In this document: positions 25,098 to 35,110 of the stretch, in pieces | Position numbering within the stretch: position 1 is the stretch's first letter | Layout: each line of letters starts with the position of its first letter | DNA from: Ophioderma brevispina | Lineage: Eukaryota > Echinodermata > Ophiuroidea > Amphilepidida > Ophiodermatidae | Reading direction: 5' to 3' | Assembly (NCBI GenBank): GCA_023653785.1 | Contig: JAMKCH010058009.1 | Coordinates: 118,603-182,602 of the forward strand | Length of the DNA stretch: 64,000 bases | Position numbers and translations under genes: made by a program | Notes under the pieces: model-generated | Told to the model about the DNA's origin: nothing | Databases searched by the model: none | What the model saw: only the letters and a program-made list of their open reading frames with translations

Positions 25098-26130
25098 ATG
25101 GCTGACAGTGAGGACCCTCCTGCCCCTGCTCCATCTAGTGGTGGTAACAATAATCCTCCACAGCGTGGGAGTACATGTAAATCAGTGAAAAACTTACCCT
25201 CCCTAGTCTTCAGTTAAAGGGAAATCTCAAAACAAATTGGGAGATTTTCAAACAGCTGTGGCAGTCATATGAATTGTTAATTGATGATATGACATACAGA
25301 GTTGCCACATTTATCACTAGTATTGGGCCCCAAGCTTTGAAAATACATAATGGCTTACCTTTTGCAAATGACGCAGAGCGTAATGACATTGAGGTCATTC
25401 TAAAGAAGTGGGAGGATTATTGTCGTGGCACCACAAATGTCATATATGAGAGATTTGTGTTTAACCGGTGTGAACAAAAAGAGTCTGAATCATTTGACTC
25501 GTATGTTATAGGTTACGCAAACTTGCATCAACCTGTGAGTTCGGAACTCTTACAGATGAGTTAATTAGATATCGGATTGTTTGTGGAATTTTGGACAATG
25601 AGACTAGAAAGGAGTTGTTACAAAAGTCTAAGCTTACTCTTGCCAGTTGTATCTCATTGGTGCAAGGTGCTGAGGCAGTAGCCAAACAAACCAAGTCTAT
25701 GCCCGCAAGCAATGCGTCTAAATCACATGATGTAAATTATGCAAATAAGACATGGTCACGTGGTAATAAGAGTACAAAGGGCAACAATGGGAACAAAAGT
25801 AAAGCTGGAAATGCTAGGAATATTGTGAACTGTAAATTTTGTGGTCAGTCACATCCTATGTCCAGAAAAAGTTGTCCAGCTGCTGACCAAATATGCAAAT
25901 CTTGTAAAAAATTAGGTCACTTTGCTGTCAAATGCCCTACTACTAGAAAGAAATTAGGTGCACGCAATGTCAGAGCACTTGAGTCAGACTCGCAGTCTGA
26001 ATCTGAGCAAGAACTACTTTCTGATGAAGAAGAGTGTCCTATCATAGACCTTTATGACATAAATAATGTCAATGATCATACTAGTCCTGGAAAAATATTC
26101 TGTGCAATGCAAGTACAGCAGCAGCCTGAA
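25098..26130 (+). pseudogene. Gypsy gag (capsid and nucleocapsid) pseudogene
   Basis: The ATG at 25,098 opens a proline-rich N terminus that runs into a stop at about 25,214. After a frameshift the capsid-like part continues (25,220-25,520: YRVATFITSIGPQALKIHNG, YERFVFNRC), and after another near 25,520 it continues to the nucleocapsid. Two CCHC-type zinc knuckles are visible at 25,834-25,940: one CKFCGQSH..C and one CKSCKKLGHFAVKCP. An acidic serine-rich linker follows before the protease. This would be the RNA-packaging structural protein. Broken by at least two frameshifts. Confidence 0.85.
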
Positions 26131-26620
26131 CCTATACATATGCAGGTAGACAGTGGTGCATCTTGCAACGTCCTCCCTGAAATACCCTGATAAGCACCTA
26201 CCTGCTGGTGTTGTGCTAAAAAAGAGCACAAAGAGATTGCGCATGTATAGCAATCATGCTGTTTCTGTGCTTGGTACGTGCAAATTGCATCTCAGAAATC
26301 CAAAGACAGGCAAGAAATACTTGGTACCATTTCATGTGGTACATGGTGATAAAATGCCACTACTAGGATCTAGGACAGCGCAACAAATGCAGCTAATTAC
26401 TGTAAATTTTGGAAACATCACGTGCAACAATGTAACTGAAACTCAGAAGTTGAACACGGAGAGTGATTGTGATCATGCACATGTCTGTACCAAGGGTACA
26501 GAGGTTCACAACACGGATACTAGTTGTGATAATACACATGTCACTCAGAGCCCAGATCCTTCTGATTTGTTTAGTGAATTTAAAGATATTTTTCAGGGCG
26601 TGGTTGTATGCCAGGTAAGG
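26131..26620 (+). pseudogene. Gypsy aspartic protease pseudogene
   Basis: The catalytic signature VDSGASCNVLP (about 26,146-26,180) is present with the DSG triad replacing DTG, as is common in this retroelement type. A frameshift at about 26,180 is followed by a plausible protease body (26,190-26,400: GTCKLHLRNPKTGKKYLVPF and KMPLLGSRTAQQM, the latter matching the flap-to-C-terminal LLG region). The connection to reverse transcriptase contains a poorly conserved linker and another frame change near 26,600. Confidence 0.8.
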
Positions 26621-27207
26621 TAAACTTACAGGTTGAGGATTCAGTGCACCCAGTCATTACCCCTCCTCGTCGTGTCCCGCTTTCAGTGCAGCCTAAATTA
26701 AAAGCTGAATTAGACCGCCTTGAACGCGAAGGTGTGATTGTCAAGATTGAGGAAGCTATGGACTGGTGTTCAAGTCTACTGTGTGTTGAGAAGCCCAACG
26801 GTAAAATTAGACTTTGCATTGATCCGCAGCCATTGAATCAAGCGTTGAAACGTCGCTATTATATCTTGCATACAATAGAGGACATATTGCCCGACCTTGA
26901 TGGAGTCAAAGTTTTCTCCAAAGCTGATCTTACTGAAGGTTTCCTTCAATGTCAACTAGATGATTACTCATCCAACCTCACATGCTTTCATTCACCATGG
27001 GGACGTTGGTGTTGGAAACGTCTTCCTTATGGACTTAAGCCAAGTCCCGAGATATTTCAACAAAAATTGTCCCAATGTCTGGAAGGACTGAATATTCTCA
27101 TCACTGGACGCGGTGCCACCCTTGCAGAAGCCAACTTAGACCATGACAAAAACATGAGAGCCTTCCTAGAGCGCTGTCGTAAGCAACACATCACGCTGAA
27201 CCAGTAG
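26608..27207 (+). pseudogene. Gypsy reverse transcriptase, catalytic motif deleted
   Basis: Recognisable boxes are the PPRRVPLSVQPKLKAELDRL fingers segment, IEEAMDWCSSLLCVEKPNGK, LCIDPQPLNQALKRR, FSKADLTEGFLQCQLDD (first catalytic aspartate) and RLPYGLKPSPEIFQ. The next conserved segment, which should carry the two-aspartate active site, is missing: CLEGL runs straight into ILITGRGA at about 27,095. The frame then reaches a TAG at 27,205-27,207, after which the same frame continues into the connection domain. The enzyme could not polymerise. Confidence 0.9.
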
Positions 27208-27222
27208 AAATTCGCTTATAAG

Positions 27223-28015
27223 ATGGATTCGCTCAAGTTCATAGGCCATGTGTTAACGCCAAACGCACTCAAGTCTGATCCTAGCAAAGTAAATGCCATC
27301 CTAAACATGCCAACGCCTACAGACCAAGAAGCAGTACAAAGACTGAATGGTATGGTCAAATACCTTGCTAAGTTCATACCTCACCTATCTGAACTTAATG
27401 CCCCACTACGTCAACTCACTCACAAGAACCAAGAGTGGAACTGGACCCATGAGTGTGATAAAGCTTTCTCAGACATCAAGAAAGCACTAGCAGAAGCCCC
27501 TGTCCTGAAATATTTTGACAGAAAATGTCAAGCAGGAGGCCAAGGAGACGCGTCAGAAAATGGTCTCGGTTTCGCCATCATGCAACAGGGTCTCCAGTTA
27601 TGTACGCGAGTCGAGCCCTCACATCGGCGGAACGCAATTACGCCCAAATTGAAAAGGAACTACTGGCGCAGGTCTTTGGCATGGAAAGAAACCATTACTA
27701 CACCTACGGACGACCTATAATATTATGGACAGATCACAAACCACTTGTCAACAGCCAGAAACCCCTTGTCTCAGCTCCCAAACGACTTCAACGTCTATTG
27801 ATCAGACTCAACCACTATGACTATGAAATCCGCTACAAACCTGGTACGCAGATGTTTCTCGCCGATACGCTTTCGCGAGCATTCCCTGATGAGCAAGCGC
27901 CCGTTGAAGAGCAAGACACTATCCATCTTGTTGATCTCGCTGTGTCAGACAAGCAACTCCAGGATATTCAGAAAGCACTGTTGATGATGATGGTCTGCAG
28001 ACTGTGAAACAGTTT
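27223..28015 (+). pseudogene. Gypsy RT connection and RNase H pseudogene
   Basis: The connection domain reads FIGHVLTPNALKSDPSKV, RLNGMVKYLAKFIPHLS and PVLKYFD. RNase H follows with GDASENGLGFAIMQQG (first catalytic aspartate), then after a frameshift near 27,597 MYASRALTSAERNYAQIEKE (catalytic glutamate) and ILWTDHKPLV (second aspartate), ending ADTLSRAF. At least three frame changes (about 27,535, 27,597 and 27,990) separate parts of one original frame. A 28-bp tandem duplication lies just downstream. Confidence 0.9.
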
Positions 28016-28071
28016 ATTGTATCAGGCTGGCCAGATAAGCAGTGCAAAGTGCCCCCACAGGCACAGCCCTA

Positions 28072-28127
28072 CTACTCAATCCGTCATGAACTGTCTGTGC
28101 TACTCAATCCGTCATGAACTGTCTGTG
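28072..28127 (+). repeat. 28-bp tandem duplication in gypsy pol
   Basis: CTACTCAATCCGTCATGAAC and the next eight bases (28,072-28,099) are repeated exactly at 28,100-28,127. Twenty-eight is not a multiple of three, so the duplication itself shifts the pol frame. The two copies are identical, suggesting it is younger than most other damage in this element. Confidence 0.9.
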
Positions 28128-28168
28128 CAGGACAATGTTATCTAGTTAGATAGAGTGGTTGTGCCTAA

Positions 28169-28523
28169 CAGTGGCGTAAATTTCTTTTTGACATTGGGGG
28201 GGATGGGGTTGATGAAAATTTATGAATTAAATTGGATTTGCTGAAAAGATCCATTACTAGCACATGTGCGCGCGAAGCGCTCCAAAAAATTGTCATTTAG
28301 AAGCTAATAACGTTAAATGTAATTGTAATTAGAACAAAATGCGCGCGAAGCGCGCGAAAATTTACCATTTTAAAACTATTATGGTAAAATATGAGGTTAT
28401 TTTTGGTCAAAAACACATGAACAGGCATCAAGATTGGGGGGGGGGGGATGATCACATTGACCACCCCCTCATAAAAATATTGAGGGGGGATATATCCCCC
28501 ACCCCCCGGGATTTACGCATATG
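28169..28523. mobile_element. 355-bp hAT-type MITE inside gypsy pol
   Basis: The segment is flanked by perfect 8-bp duplications GTGCCTAA (28,161-28,168 and 28,524-28,531), the hallmark of hAT transposons. The ends are CAGTGGCGTAAAT and, inverted, CATATGCGTAAAT, so they share CA...GCGTAAAT. The interior has two GCGCGCGAAGCGC hairpins, a G run (28,438-28,447) and C-rich 3' text. There is no transposase. Removing it and one duplication restores the junction between RNase H tail and integrase, so it inserted after the gypsy copy was in place. Confidence 0.9.
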
Positions 28524-29600
28524 GTGCCTAAGTCTGTGAGAGCAACTATTCGCACTGAACTGCATATAGTGCACATTTGGGTATTGAGAGCACACTTCGT
28601 CGCGCACGAGAAAGCGTGTATTGGCCAGGAATGGCAGCTGAACTCAAAGATCTCATTGCCAAGTGTGAGGTGTGTAATACTTTCTCTAGCCAACAACCCA
28701 AAGAGCCACTTATCCACTATGACTTGCCAAACAGACCATGGGAAAGAGTAGCAATAGACTTTCTCAAGGTAGATGGCAAAGACTACATGGTAACTGTATA
28801 CTTTTACTCGGATTATTTCGAGCTGGATTACATGTCATCAACAAACGCAGAAGCTGTGATTAAACGCCTTAAGCGCCACTTCTCTAGGCATGGTGTTCCT
28901 GTCGCAGTACATTCGGACAATGGCCCTCCATTTAACTCGTCCGCCTTTGCAGATTTTGCCACAGAATACGCTTTTTCCACGGTTAATAGCTCCCCGGACT
29001 ACCCACAATCGAATGGGAAAGCGGAATCAGCCGTCAAAATAGCAAAAAACCTTATAGGAAAAGCCAACAAGGATCATCAAGATATTAACAGAGCGTTACT
29101 CGCATGGAGAAATACCCCAACCGCTGACTTACGCAGTTCCCCTGCTCAACGTATGTTCGGACGCAGAACGCGAACACCGCTGCCTCAGAAATTCTGCGAC
29201 TTTGGAACCAAAAAATCACCACATTGTTAAAAGAACTCAAACTCAAGAAATAGAATGCCCAGAAGCATCATATGATTAAGGCAGCAAAACCAATACCAGA
29301 AAACTCCCAGCCAGGTGATGTAGTGAGAATGCAAACCACAAACCGGAAATAGCAAGAATGGAAGAAAGCCAGCGTAAAGAAAAAAAGTCACATACGCTCT
29401 TACCAAATACAAACTGAAAATGGAGCAACATACATCAGAAACCGACGCCATCTCAAATTAACCACAGAAACCTACAAGCTCACAGAACCAACCTCTACGC
29501 GCAGGCTCAAACGTAGCAATCGCGCACAATGCCAACCCACACAATTTACCGCAGCCCTGAAGCAAAGGTACACCCACTAAGCGTACAGAAACCATCTGTA
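28524..29600 (+). pseudogene. Gypsy integrase pseudogene
   Basis: The HHCC zinc domain is split by a frameshift: HIVH at about 28,562-28,573, then YWPGM and CEVCNTF (28,617-28,685). The catalytic core from 28,720 holds all three acidic residues: VAIDFL, HSDNGPPFN and NGKAESAVK. It ends RRTRTPLP and a stop at 29,228-29,230. A C-terminal segment can still be read at 29,270-29,580 in another frame (SQPGDVVRMQTTNRK, then GATYIRNRRHLKL). The core would insert cDNA into the genome but is broken upstream and downstream. Confidence 0.9.
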
Positions 29601-30216
29601 AATGCCAATATGGACACGCAAATCAGTGTTAGATGCAGCAGCAGAGTAAAAAAGAAACCTGTTTATTTGAAAGACTATGTGTAAAGCATTGAATTGTACC
29701 ACAACTTCATGACTATAAGTACATTGAACTTAAAATTGACATAGGGTCAATTATTGTTTAACTATATTGAACTGAACAAAAAGTCAATACTAAAAATTTG
29801 GCAACCAAAGGAAATTCTTGAAAACTACAGAAAGTTGTCAAAAGTAAAGGTCAACCCTTTTTGAAACATTGGATTTGTCAAAAAAAAAAAGAAGCCATTT
29901 TGAAATTGTGTAACTTTGAGAAAAGCACAAATAAGCGTGCTCAGCTTTAGATGATTTTGATTACTGTTAAATTGTTGAAGTTCCACAGTCCACAGTAGCA
30001 AAGGAAAATGAGCATGAAGCTGGCCAAAGATTTAAGCCCATTTTTTTAGCTTTGCAGACAGAAAATTTGCAAAGTTTGCGAGTTTCACTATTTTGGATAT
30101 ATGGTACAATTTAATTTTTCTTCAAAAGGAAGGAAGATGGTTACATACTTTGTTTCCCAAGAAAAAGTATGTGAATTTTTATTTCAAGGTGAAATGTTTT
30201 TCCTTTTTGTCTTTCC
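29601..30216. other. Gypsy 3' untranslated region
   Basis: AT-rich sequence between the integrase C terminus and the polypurine tract. No envelope-like frame is visible, as expected for this retroelement type. Confidence 0.6.
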
Positions 30217-30230
30217 AAAAAAAGGAAAGG
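30217..30230 (+). promoter_or_regulatory. Gypsy polypurine tract
   Basis: AAAAAAAGGAAAGG lies directly before the TG of the 3' LTR, the expected site for plus-strand priming. Confidence 0.8.
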
Positions 30231-30432
30231 TGTGGGATGATACGCGTCAAACGGTGAGTACGCCTTCTATGGGCCATTTGAGGATAAGATTTCAAAGTGA
30301 GTCTGAGGATGGAATCATGGCGATGACAGGGTATGATGTAAGTGAAAATAACTGGACTAAATGTGATATTGCACAGTCTATCCTGACTATTTTATTGTCC
30401 TCCTATACTGGTATAGAAAAAAGCAAACAACA
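30231..30432 (+). repeat. Gypsy 3' LTR
   Basis: Starts TGTGGGATGATACG and ends AAGCAAACAACA. Aligns with the 5' LTR with many substitutions and small indels, consistent with an old insertion. The 138-residue open frame at 30,101-30,517 is an artefact that spans polypurine tract, LTR and flank. Confidence 0.9.
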
Positions 30433-30767
30433 GCTTTATAACAATGGCCTCCGAATACCGGGCCCATGTAAATCTTTAGTTAATGGTTGTGAAGTCTATA
30501 TTCCCATTGGTCACTGATATTTTGACAGAGAAATTGATGTGACATTTTATTCAGTTTTAAGAAAATGTGCAAGTTTTATTTGGGGCAACGAGCGGTATTC
30601 ATGTAATAAGTACATTTTTACACAGGTTTTGTCTATCCCTTTGAAGGGACGAGGCTTGGTTTTGAGCTTGTTATTTGTCTACGACATAGTCTAAATCCTT
30701 GAGCGTTGTCACTCGATGCGGAGTAGTAAATGGTTTCTAATTTTTTTGGATCAATGGTGTTTGCAAA

Positions 30768-31809
30768 GAGGTTCTATATAGATAGAGAGGTAAAAGCGTT
30801 ACGTCATCTTTAGAACTTCATCGTCTCGCATGTTTTGCCGACAACAAAGACAACAGAGTACCAACAACAGAAAGCAATGGCTGCCTCCGCTTCTTCCACA
30901 TACTGTGGGTGCCGCTTTGCATATACACTAATCGGTAGTGATACAAATTGATGTATGTGTTAGAGGTGGCCAGGTGTAATAATAGTGCACCTGGATCATT
31001 GCGCTCAGATACTCTTTTTCCCCATAATGCAATGCGCGCTTAGGTGAAAAGATGTATTCATTGAGGCGGTTTATTTAAATCAAGACGACTGACGTGTCAT
31101 TTCATTCGTTATGTGGCCATTGGTAGGACAAAATTTAACCACCCAATAGCACCCAACATCCAACAACTGATATTTTGCCGGATTGTTTGTATCGAATTGA
31201 CATTATGTGTGTATACAAGCACCCAAACTATAGTAGATTCAACCCATCGTGTCACCAGAGGAAAAGTTTTGGACAGAGTCGATTAGTTGGGATAGGGGCC
31301 AGAAAAAGAAAACATGAGGCCCGATTCACCTGTTTCATGAACGAATTGAGATAATCTGCCTTTTCATGTTGCCATCATTTTCAAAGGCTTTTGTGTTCCT
31401 TCGTATCCAAAACAAGGGCGCTCATAAGTCAGTAACATTCAACTCACCTGTTACCTTGAATACTACTGAAGCAAATACGATTAGACAGAATGTTTGAGAG
31501 CTATGTTTTTGTAGCTACAAATGCGCTTACGCTGACCTGAATGATTTCATTAAGCATAGAATTGATTTCTCTCTGCTATCGGACTACATGTTTCAATAGA
31601 TTTAGCTTGGAATTTTAATCCCGATTTTAATTTCCAACCACAGCACATGCCCCTCATTCAATGCCCATACCTTCGGAAAAGTACTAGAGGTGACACGATG
31701 GGTTGAATCTACTATAATAATTATTCCGTGCAATATTCAAAATGTCAGCGCCCAGCACGGACGACTGGTTTTGAATGGGCTTCACCCCCTTGGTGTTTGC
31801 CATTAAAGT
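30768..31809 (+). repeat. Interspersed repeat X, copy 1 (nested insertion)
   Basis: Homologous, in opposite orientation, to 45,612-46,160. Shared landmarks are CAAAGAGGTTCTATATAGAT, GCATGTTTTGCCGAC, GGGTGCCGCTTTGCATATAC, TAATCGGTAGTGATACAAAT, CCAGGTGTAATAATAGTGCA, GAATACATCTTT-like text and GTCAGCGCCCAGCACGGACG. In this copy the repeat is interrupted at 31,229 by a 484-bp element absent from the other copy. No domain is coded. The family type is unknown. Confidence 0.85.
31231..31714. mobile_element. 484-bp TIR element with TA duplication
   Basis: Terminal inverted repeats of about 25 bp (TAGTAGATTCAACCCATC and onward to GTGTCACC) are perfect. TA flanks at 31,229-31,230 and 31,715-31,716. 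The second copy of repeat X at 45.7 kb carries the uninterrupted site, reading CACCCAAAC-TA-ATAATTATT on the matching strand, which proves both the boundaries and the TA duplication. There is no transposase, so it is a non-autonomous Tc1/mariner-like MITE. Confidence 0.92.
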
Positions 31810-31811
31810 TA

Positions 31812-32646
31812 TAGTAGATTTCAAAATAAGTGAGACCTCATTAAACGTTTTAGGAATGTCCATTCACCGTGAGAGGTAAGAGGAATTATTTTAATGGTCA
31901 CAGGTAAAAAAAAAATATGATACTCATAGATGAGATGACATGTGACGTCAATGCCGGGCAACGAACAAAGCACTGACCGGCGGTATGCGTGAGCACCTGC
32001 AGGGCTTGTGCTTTTAAAATTCGCGCTCAATCACGCGTGATAAGGCTATTGAATGCTGTAACTGTATGGGCATTATTCTTCGCACCTCTAACATGTCAGT
32101 AGACCAGGTGCTAACTTGTGTTTGTAAACATTGATGTTACCTCAATTATAGTAATGTAGCTAGTAAATAAATGTTGACCTAAAATACATTATTTCACATC
32201 TAAAATAGATGGATATTTCAAATGAAGTATCAAGATGAAAACACCAGCATTTAATTCATTAAACGTTATTTGAACACTGCAAAATAACATTCCTTATCAC
32301 AGCATTGGAGAAATAATGCATTCTTATATCGATGAACACATAACACAACGAAGTTTTTATTTGGTCATCAAAAATGGGCCAACCTTGTATTAAGAGATTA
32401 GCGCAAAACGGATTTTACATCCCGGCCAACAATGGCATAAGTCCTTCAATCATTATCAGACAATTGTATAACTGAATGCATCAGTTTCTAGTAAGCCGAT
32501 TCTGTACAGGAGCTTTGTACCATGATCACAATATGTTTTATAATGGTAACAAAAGGACTAGTATCTGCATGGCCGGGGATTGAACCCCATATCAATATTG
32601 CCCTCTCAAAATATGCAAGGAGTCTCACGAAATTTGAAATCTACTA
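31812..32646. mobile_element. 835-bp TIR element, related termini
   Basis: Ends TAGTAGATTTCAAAATAAG and, inverted, TAGTAGATTTCAAATTTCG, about 28 bp of TIR, flanked by TA (31,810-31,811 and 32,647-32,648). The first nine bases equal those of the 484-bp element 97 bp upstream, so the two are related families that may share a transposase. Near the right end the minus strand holds GGGGTTCAATCCCC (about 32,575-32,590), a B-box-like string, which may be the remnant of a tRNA-derived SINE captured in the element. Confidence 0.8.
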
Positions 32647-32648
32647 TA

Positions 32649-33239
32649 GGAAAAGGGACATAGGCCAGTCACAATACATCAAATGATAGCCCAGCATGCT
32701 ATACCTAGGAGACCGAGGTTGTTTTCTACGGACGGTTTGTTTTATTCTTTTTGCGAATTATTAAAAAATCACGCATAACCAGTAAAATTTAAAATACAAT
32801 CTAAGATAATTAAATGTGGAAAAAGTAAAACAATACATTTGGCCCGTAATACAAAAGCAAAACCTTCCGTGATTTGTTTAATAAATAGTTAAACGGAGGC
32901 ATTGGTGAAAAAAACTTTAAAAATATGTTCGCAAATAGAGTGTGTACTCTGCTAACAAAATTTTGAACCATCCAGTGGTTAGCTGTTTTTTGGTAGAGGA
33001 GGCGCTCGGAGGGGGTGGTAGACGTTTCATATAACTTATTAGAAGTCCCACTGATGCAAAGGAGATTTTGCCATTCATTCCGACAAGCACTACTGCACAA
33101 CGTCATACAGCGCCAGGACGGAATCAATTGTCAGACCTCATTTCATCAATCTGAGTCTATATGAAACGTCTACCCTCGGACCAGGTCACACATCATCGTT
33201 TACCCCTCATACAGAAAAAGGTTTTACACCTTTGGTGTA
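32649..33239. other. Non-coding, with a short hairpin
   Basis: No gene recognised. A 17-bp perfect inverted repeat (GGTAGACGTTTCATATA at about 33,016 and its complement at about 33,156-33,172) encloses about 120 bp and may be a tiny MITE. Confidence 0.4.
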
Positions 33240-33420
33240 TAGACTACGGCACAATGAACCCCCCGCACCCCGGGGGATTTTTGGAGACAACCATTTTTGT
33301 GTGAAGCTTATACCATAATCAACTGAATTCAGGTTGTCTCAACAATCCCACCCTGGGTTAAACTGGTGAGGGCGGCTTTTTCAAATGGCTGCCCTAAACA
33401 ACCCACCCCCACCCCCCTTC
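33240..33420 (+). repeat. Interspersed repeat, inverted partner at 35.87-36.04 kb
   Basis: Shared, in opposite orientation with 35,870-36,040: CACCCC.GGGGGATTTTGGAGAC, GAAGCTTATAC, CAGGTTGTC, CCTGGGTTAAA.TGGTGAGGG and CTTTTTCAAATGG. The two may be the arms of a larger foldback element with a 2.4-kb loop, or independent copies. Confidence 0.65.
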
Positions 33421-33479
33421 GGGAGATAAGTAGTACAACCATGCCTAGCACAACACTAAACATCATAGGCTCTTGATTT

Positions 33480-33992
33480 TAGTACCAACAGATCATCTAT
33501 GGTCCTCCTCTTCATTGATACAAATGAGTACCAACATGCATACATTAGTTCACAATGAACGTCATAAAGTTTGATGTTAGCGAACATTTTTCAATTTTTC
33601 CATAGACACACACTAGGAGGAATTCAATTTTTCGCCAAAAATGTTAGGAATATCCAATTTTCATGCGGTTTGGGGCTCTCTACTTGATGGAAATGACTAG
33701 TTTTATAAAATGAGAGCATTTTACGAGTGCTATAATAATGTTTTTTGAGTCGCTAAAATTGCGAATATCAATTTTCCACCCTATATTCATATCATGTATT
33801 TTCATACTTTCCTCAACATATGACGGCATAGTGACGTCATAAGGGAGATGTTTTGTCCTTATTTTGAACCAATGGAAAGAAGGAAAGCTCTACTACCCTG
33901 TGGTACCAATCTTTACAGGATGAGATTTCATAACGAAATCACGGGGGGGGGGGGGTCGGGAGTTTTCTACAAAATTGGCTAAGGTAGACGAG
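33480..33992 (+). repeat. CCCTCGTC-family inverted-repeat arm
   Basis: Ends at TAGACGAGGG followed by ATAA, a decayed form of the CCCTCGTC..TTAA terminus seen at 54,307, 56,381 and 63,201. It contains CAATTTTCCACCCTATAT, a TATGACGGCATAGTGACGTC block, a CCTGTGGTACC box and a 13-base G run. Homologous to 17,140-17,760 and 40,500-40,890. No coding capacity. Confidence 0.6.
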
Positions 33993-34830
33993 GGATAAAA
34001 GTCAAAACGTGACAATATATCTATGCCTTCCTAAGTCCTTGAATATCGACTGATTGCCAGAGACTTCCGTAAGAGAGATTTGTTGAGGATGCACATCCAG
34101 AAATCCAATTATAAAGCCCTGTTTTGGTACCAGGCAGATGTGGCAGAGCCATAAATTCCTCCCCCACCAGATGATCATGGTTGGAAGTTAATGATGGCGC
34201 ACATTTCCAAGTGGCCATCAGGAGAGTTGAGTCACAGAATAGTTGTCTGACATCATAGTAGAGGAAGAATATCTGATACAGAAGAAGAATTAAGACCGAC
34301 CACGAAGAAGGAGGAGGAAAGAGAAGATCAATTTCTGAATCTAAGGAACTGCAATTTAAGCTCGTATACCAAGGAAACCGCATTGCTTAAAAGATCGCCC
34401 ATGCTAACACTCCAATATTAATTCAAATTGGAAAATTCTGTCTTATTTTATCCAAACACAGTGGTTCTCAAATGTGATGCTAGCCAGAGGTTGGTACAAT
34501 GTCTGTGCTACACTGAATTCATCTGCAAGGTCCCTTGTCCCTGTGCAATTGTTTTGCAAACAAACCCAACATGGGCAGACCAAGAGAGTGCTCCATGTCC
34601 TGATCTGCTTCCAAGTAACTCACTTTGCAAGGAAAACCATTGATTCGACCGATTCGGGATCTTCCCTCAGCGAGACCCCAACACACTTCAGCCAACGAGA
34701 ACCCATCCTCAGGCGAATACGCTCACTAACCAATAGATGCCACTTGGTGATACAAGTCTTTCTTTCCACAAGCCAACTCCCCCAAACATCCTTAGAGACA
34801 TTTCAAGTACCAGACTTGCCTAAGAGAACT
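33993..34830. other. Unassigned; overlapping frames of up to 123 residues
   Basis: A minus-strand 120-residue frame (34,021-34,383) and a plus-strand 123-residue frame (34,474-34,845) carry no motif I can name. Base composition is closer to coding than the surroundings, so this may be a decayed transposon gene. Confidence 0.3.
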
Positions 34831-35110
34831 ACCGCTCGGCTTTAAGGGCGGGCATCAGCCGGCCGCTGTCCAAACACAGGGCGCCTTCCCTACAATACTT
34901 GGGGGCAGCGATGCTCATGTATGCTACGCCTGCTGCATGTATAAGTTGTCCTCTGGAGCTGGCCCAGACGCCGGTCCCCGCGACAAGCCTGCAGGAGCAT
35001 CCCACGACGGTGAACTTCTTCTGGGCTGACCCCTCCCATACAGGGCAACAATACTCCACACATGAGCGCACATGCAAGCGCCGTCGATCTCCTGGCATGC
35101 GGGCATACAG
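34831..35110 (-). pseudogene. Possible LINE reverse transcriptase C-terminal fragment
   Basis: On the minus strand 34,829-35,098 reads HVRSCVEYCCPVWEGSAQKK, which resembles the (V)RSxLEYxxPVW motif found after the reverse transcriptase domain in many CR1/jockey-group LINEs. The following 60 residues keep no stop but drift from the family. The segment is markedly more GC-rich than its surroundings. No other domain is attached, so the call is tentative. Confidence 0.4.

Larger units (their letters stand above)
24225..30432 (+). mobile_element. Ty3/gypsy LTR retrotransposon, dead full-length copy
   Basis: A 6.2-kb element with two LTRs of about 206 and 202 bp, a tRNA-Leu type primer binding site, gag with zinc knuckles, aspartic protease, reverse transcriptase, RNase H and integrase in the order typical of Ty3/gypsy, and a polypurine tract before the 3' LTR. 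The gag and pol style resembles K02A2.6/Mag-type elements of invertebrates (inference). Flanking GCTAT (24,220-24,224) and GCTTT (30,433-30,437) may be a decayed 5-bp target duplication. At least eight frameshifts or stops, a lost catalytic motif and a nested MITE make it inactive. The two LTRs differ at many positions, so the insertion is old. Confidence 0.95.
23540..30680. mobile_element. Inverted-repeat element disrupted by a gypsy retrotransposon
   Basis: The segment 23,540-23,762 recurs inverted at 30,433-30,680. Shared landmarks are GTTGCCCCAAATAAAACTTG, CAAAACCAAGC, CAATATCAGTGACCAA and CGGCCCGGAATGCGG (diverged). The right arm begins exactly where the gypsy 3' LTR ends, so the gypsy element (24,225-30,432) landed just at or inside the right arm. 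Without it the host element would be about 0.9-1.0 kb with a loop near 460 bp. Its true outer ends are not precisely defined. Confidence 0.65.

Noticed and set aside
30101..30517. 138-residue frame at the right of the gypsy element considered as an envelope-like gene
   Set aside because: It spans untranslated region, polypurine tract, LTR and flank; no signal peptide or membrane segment in a plausible place.
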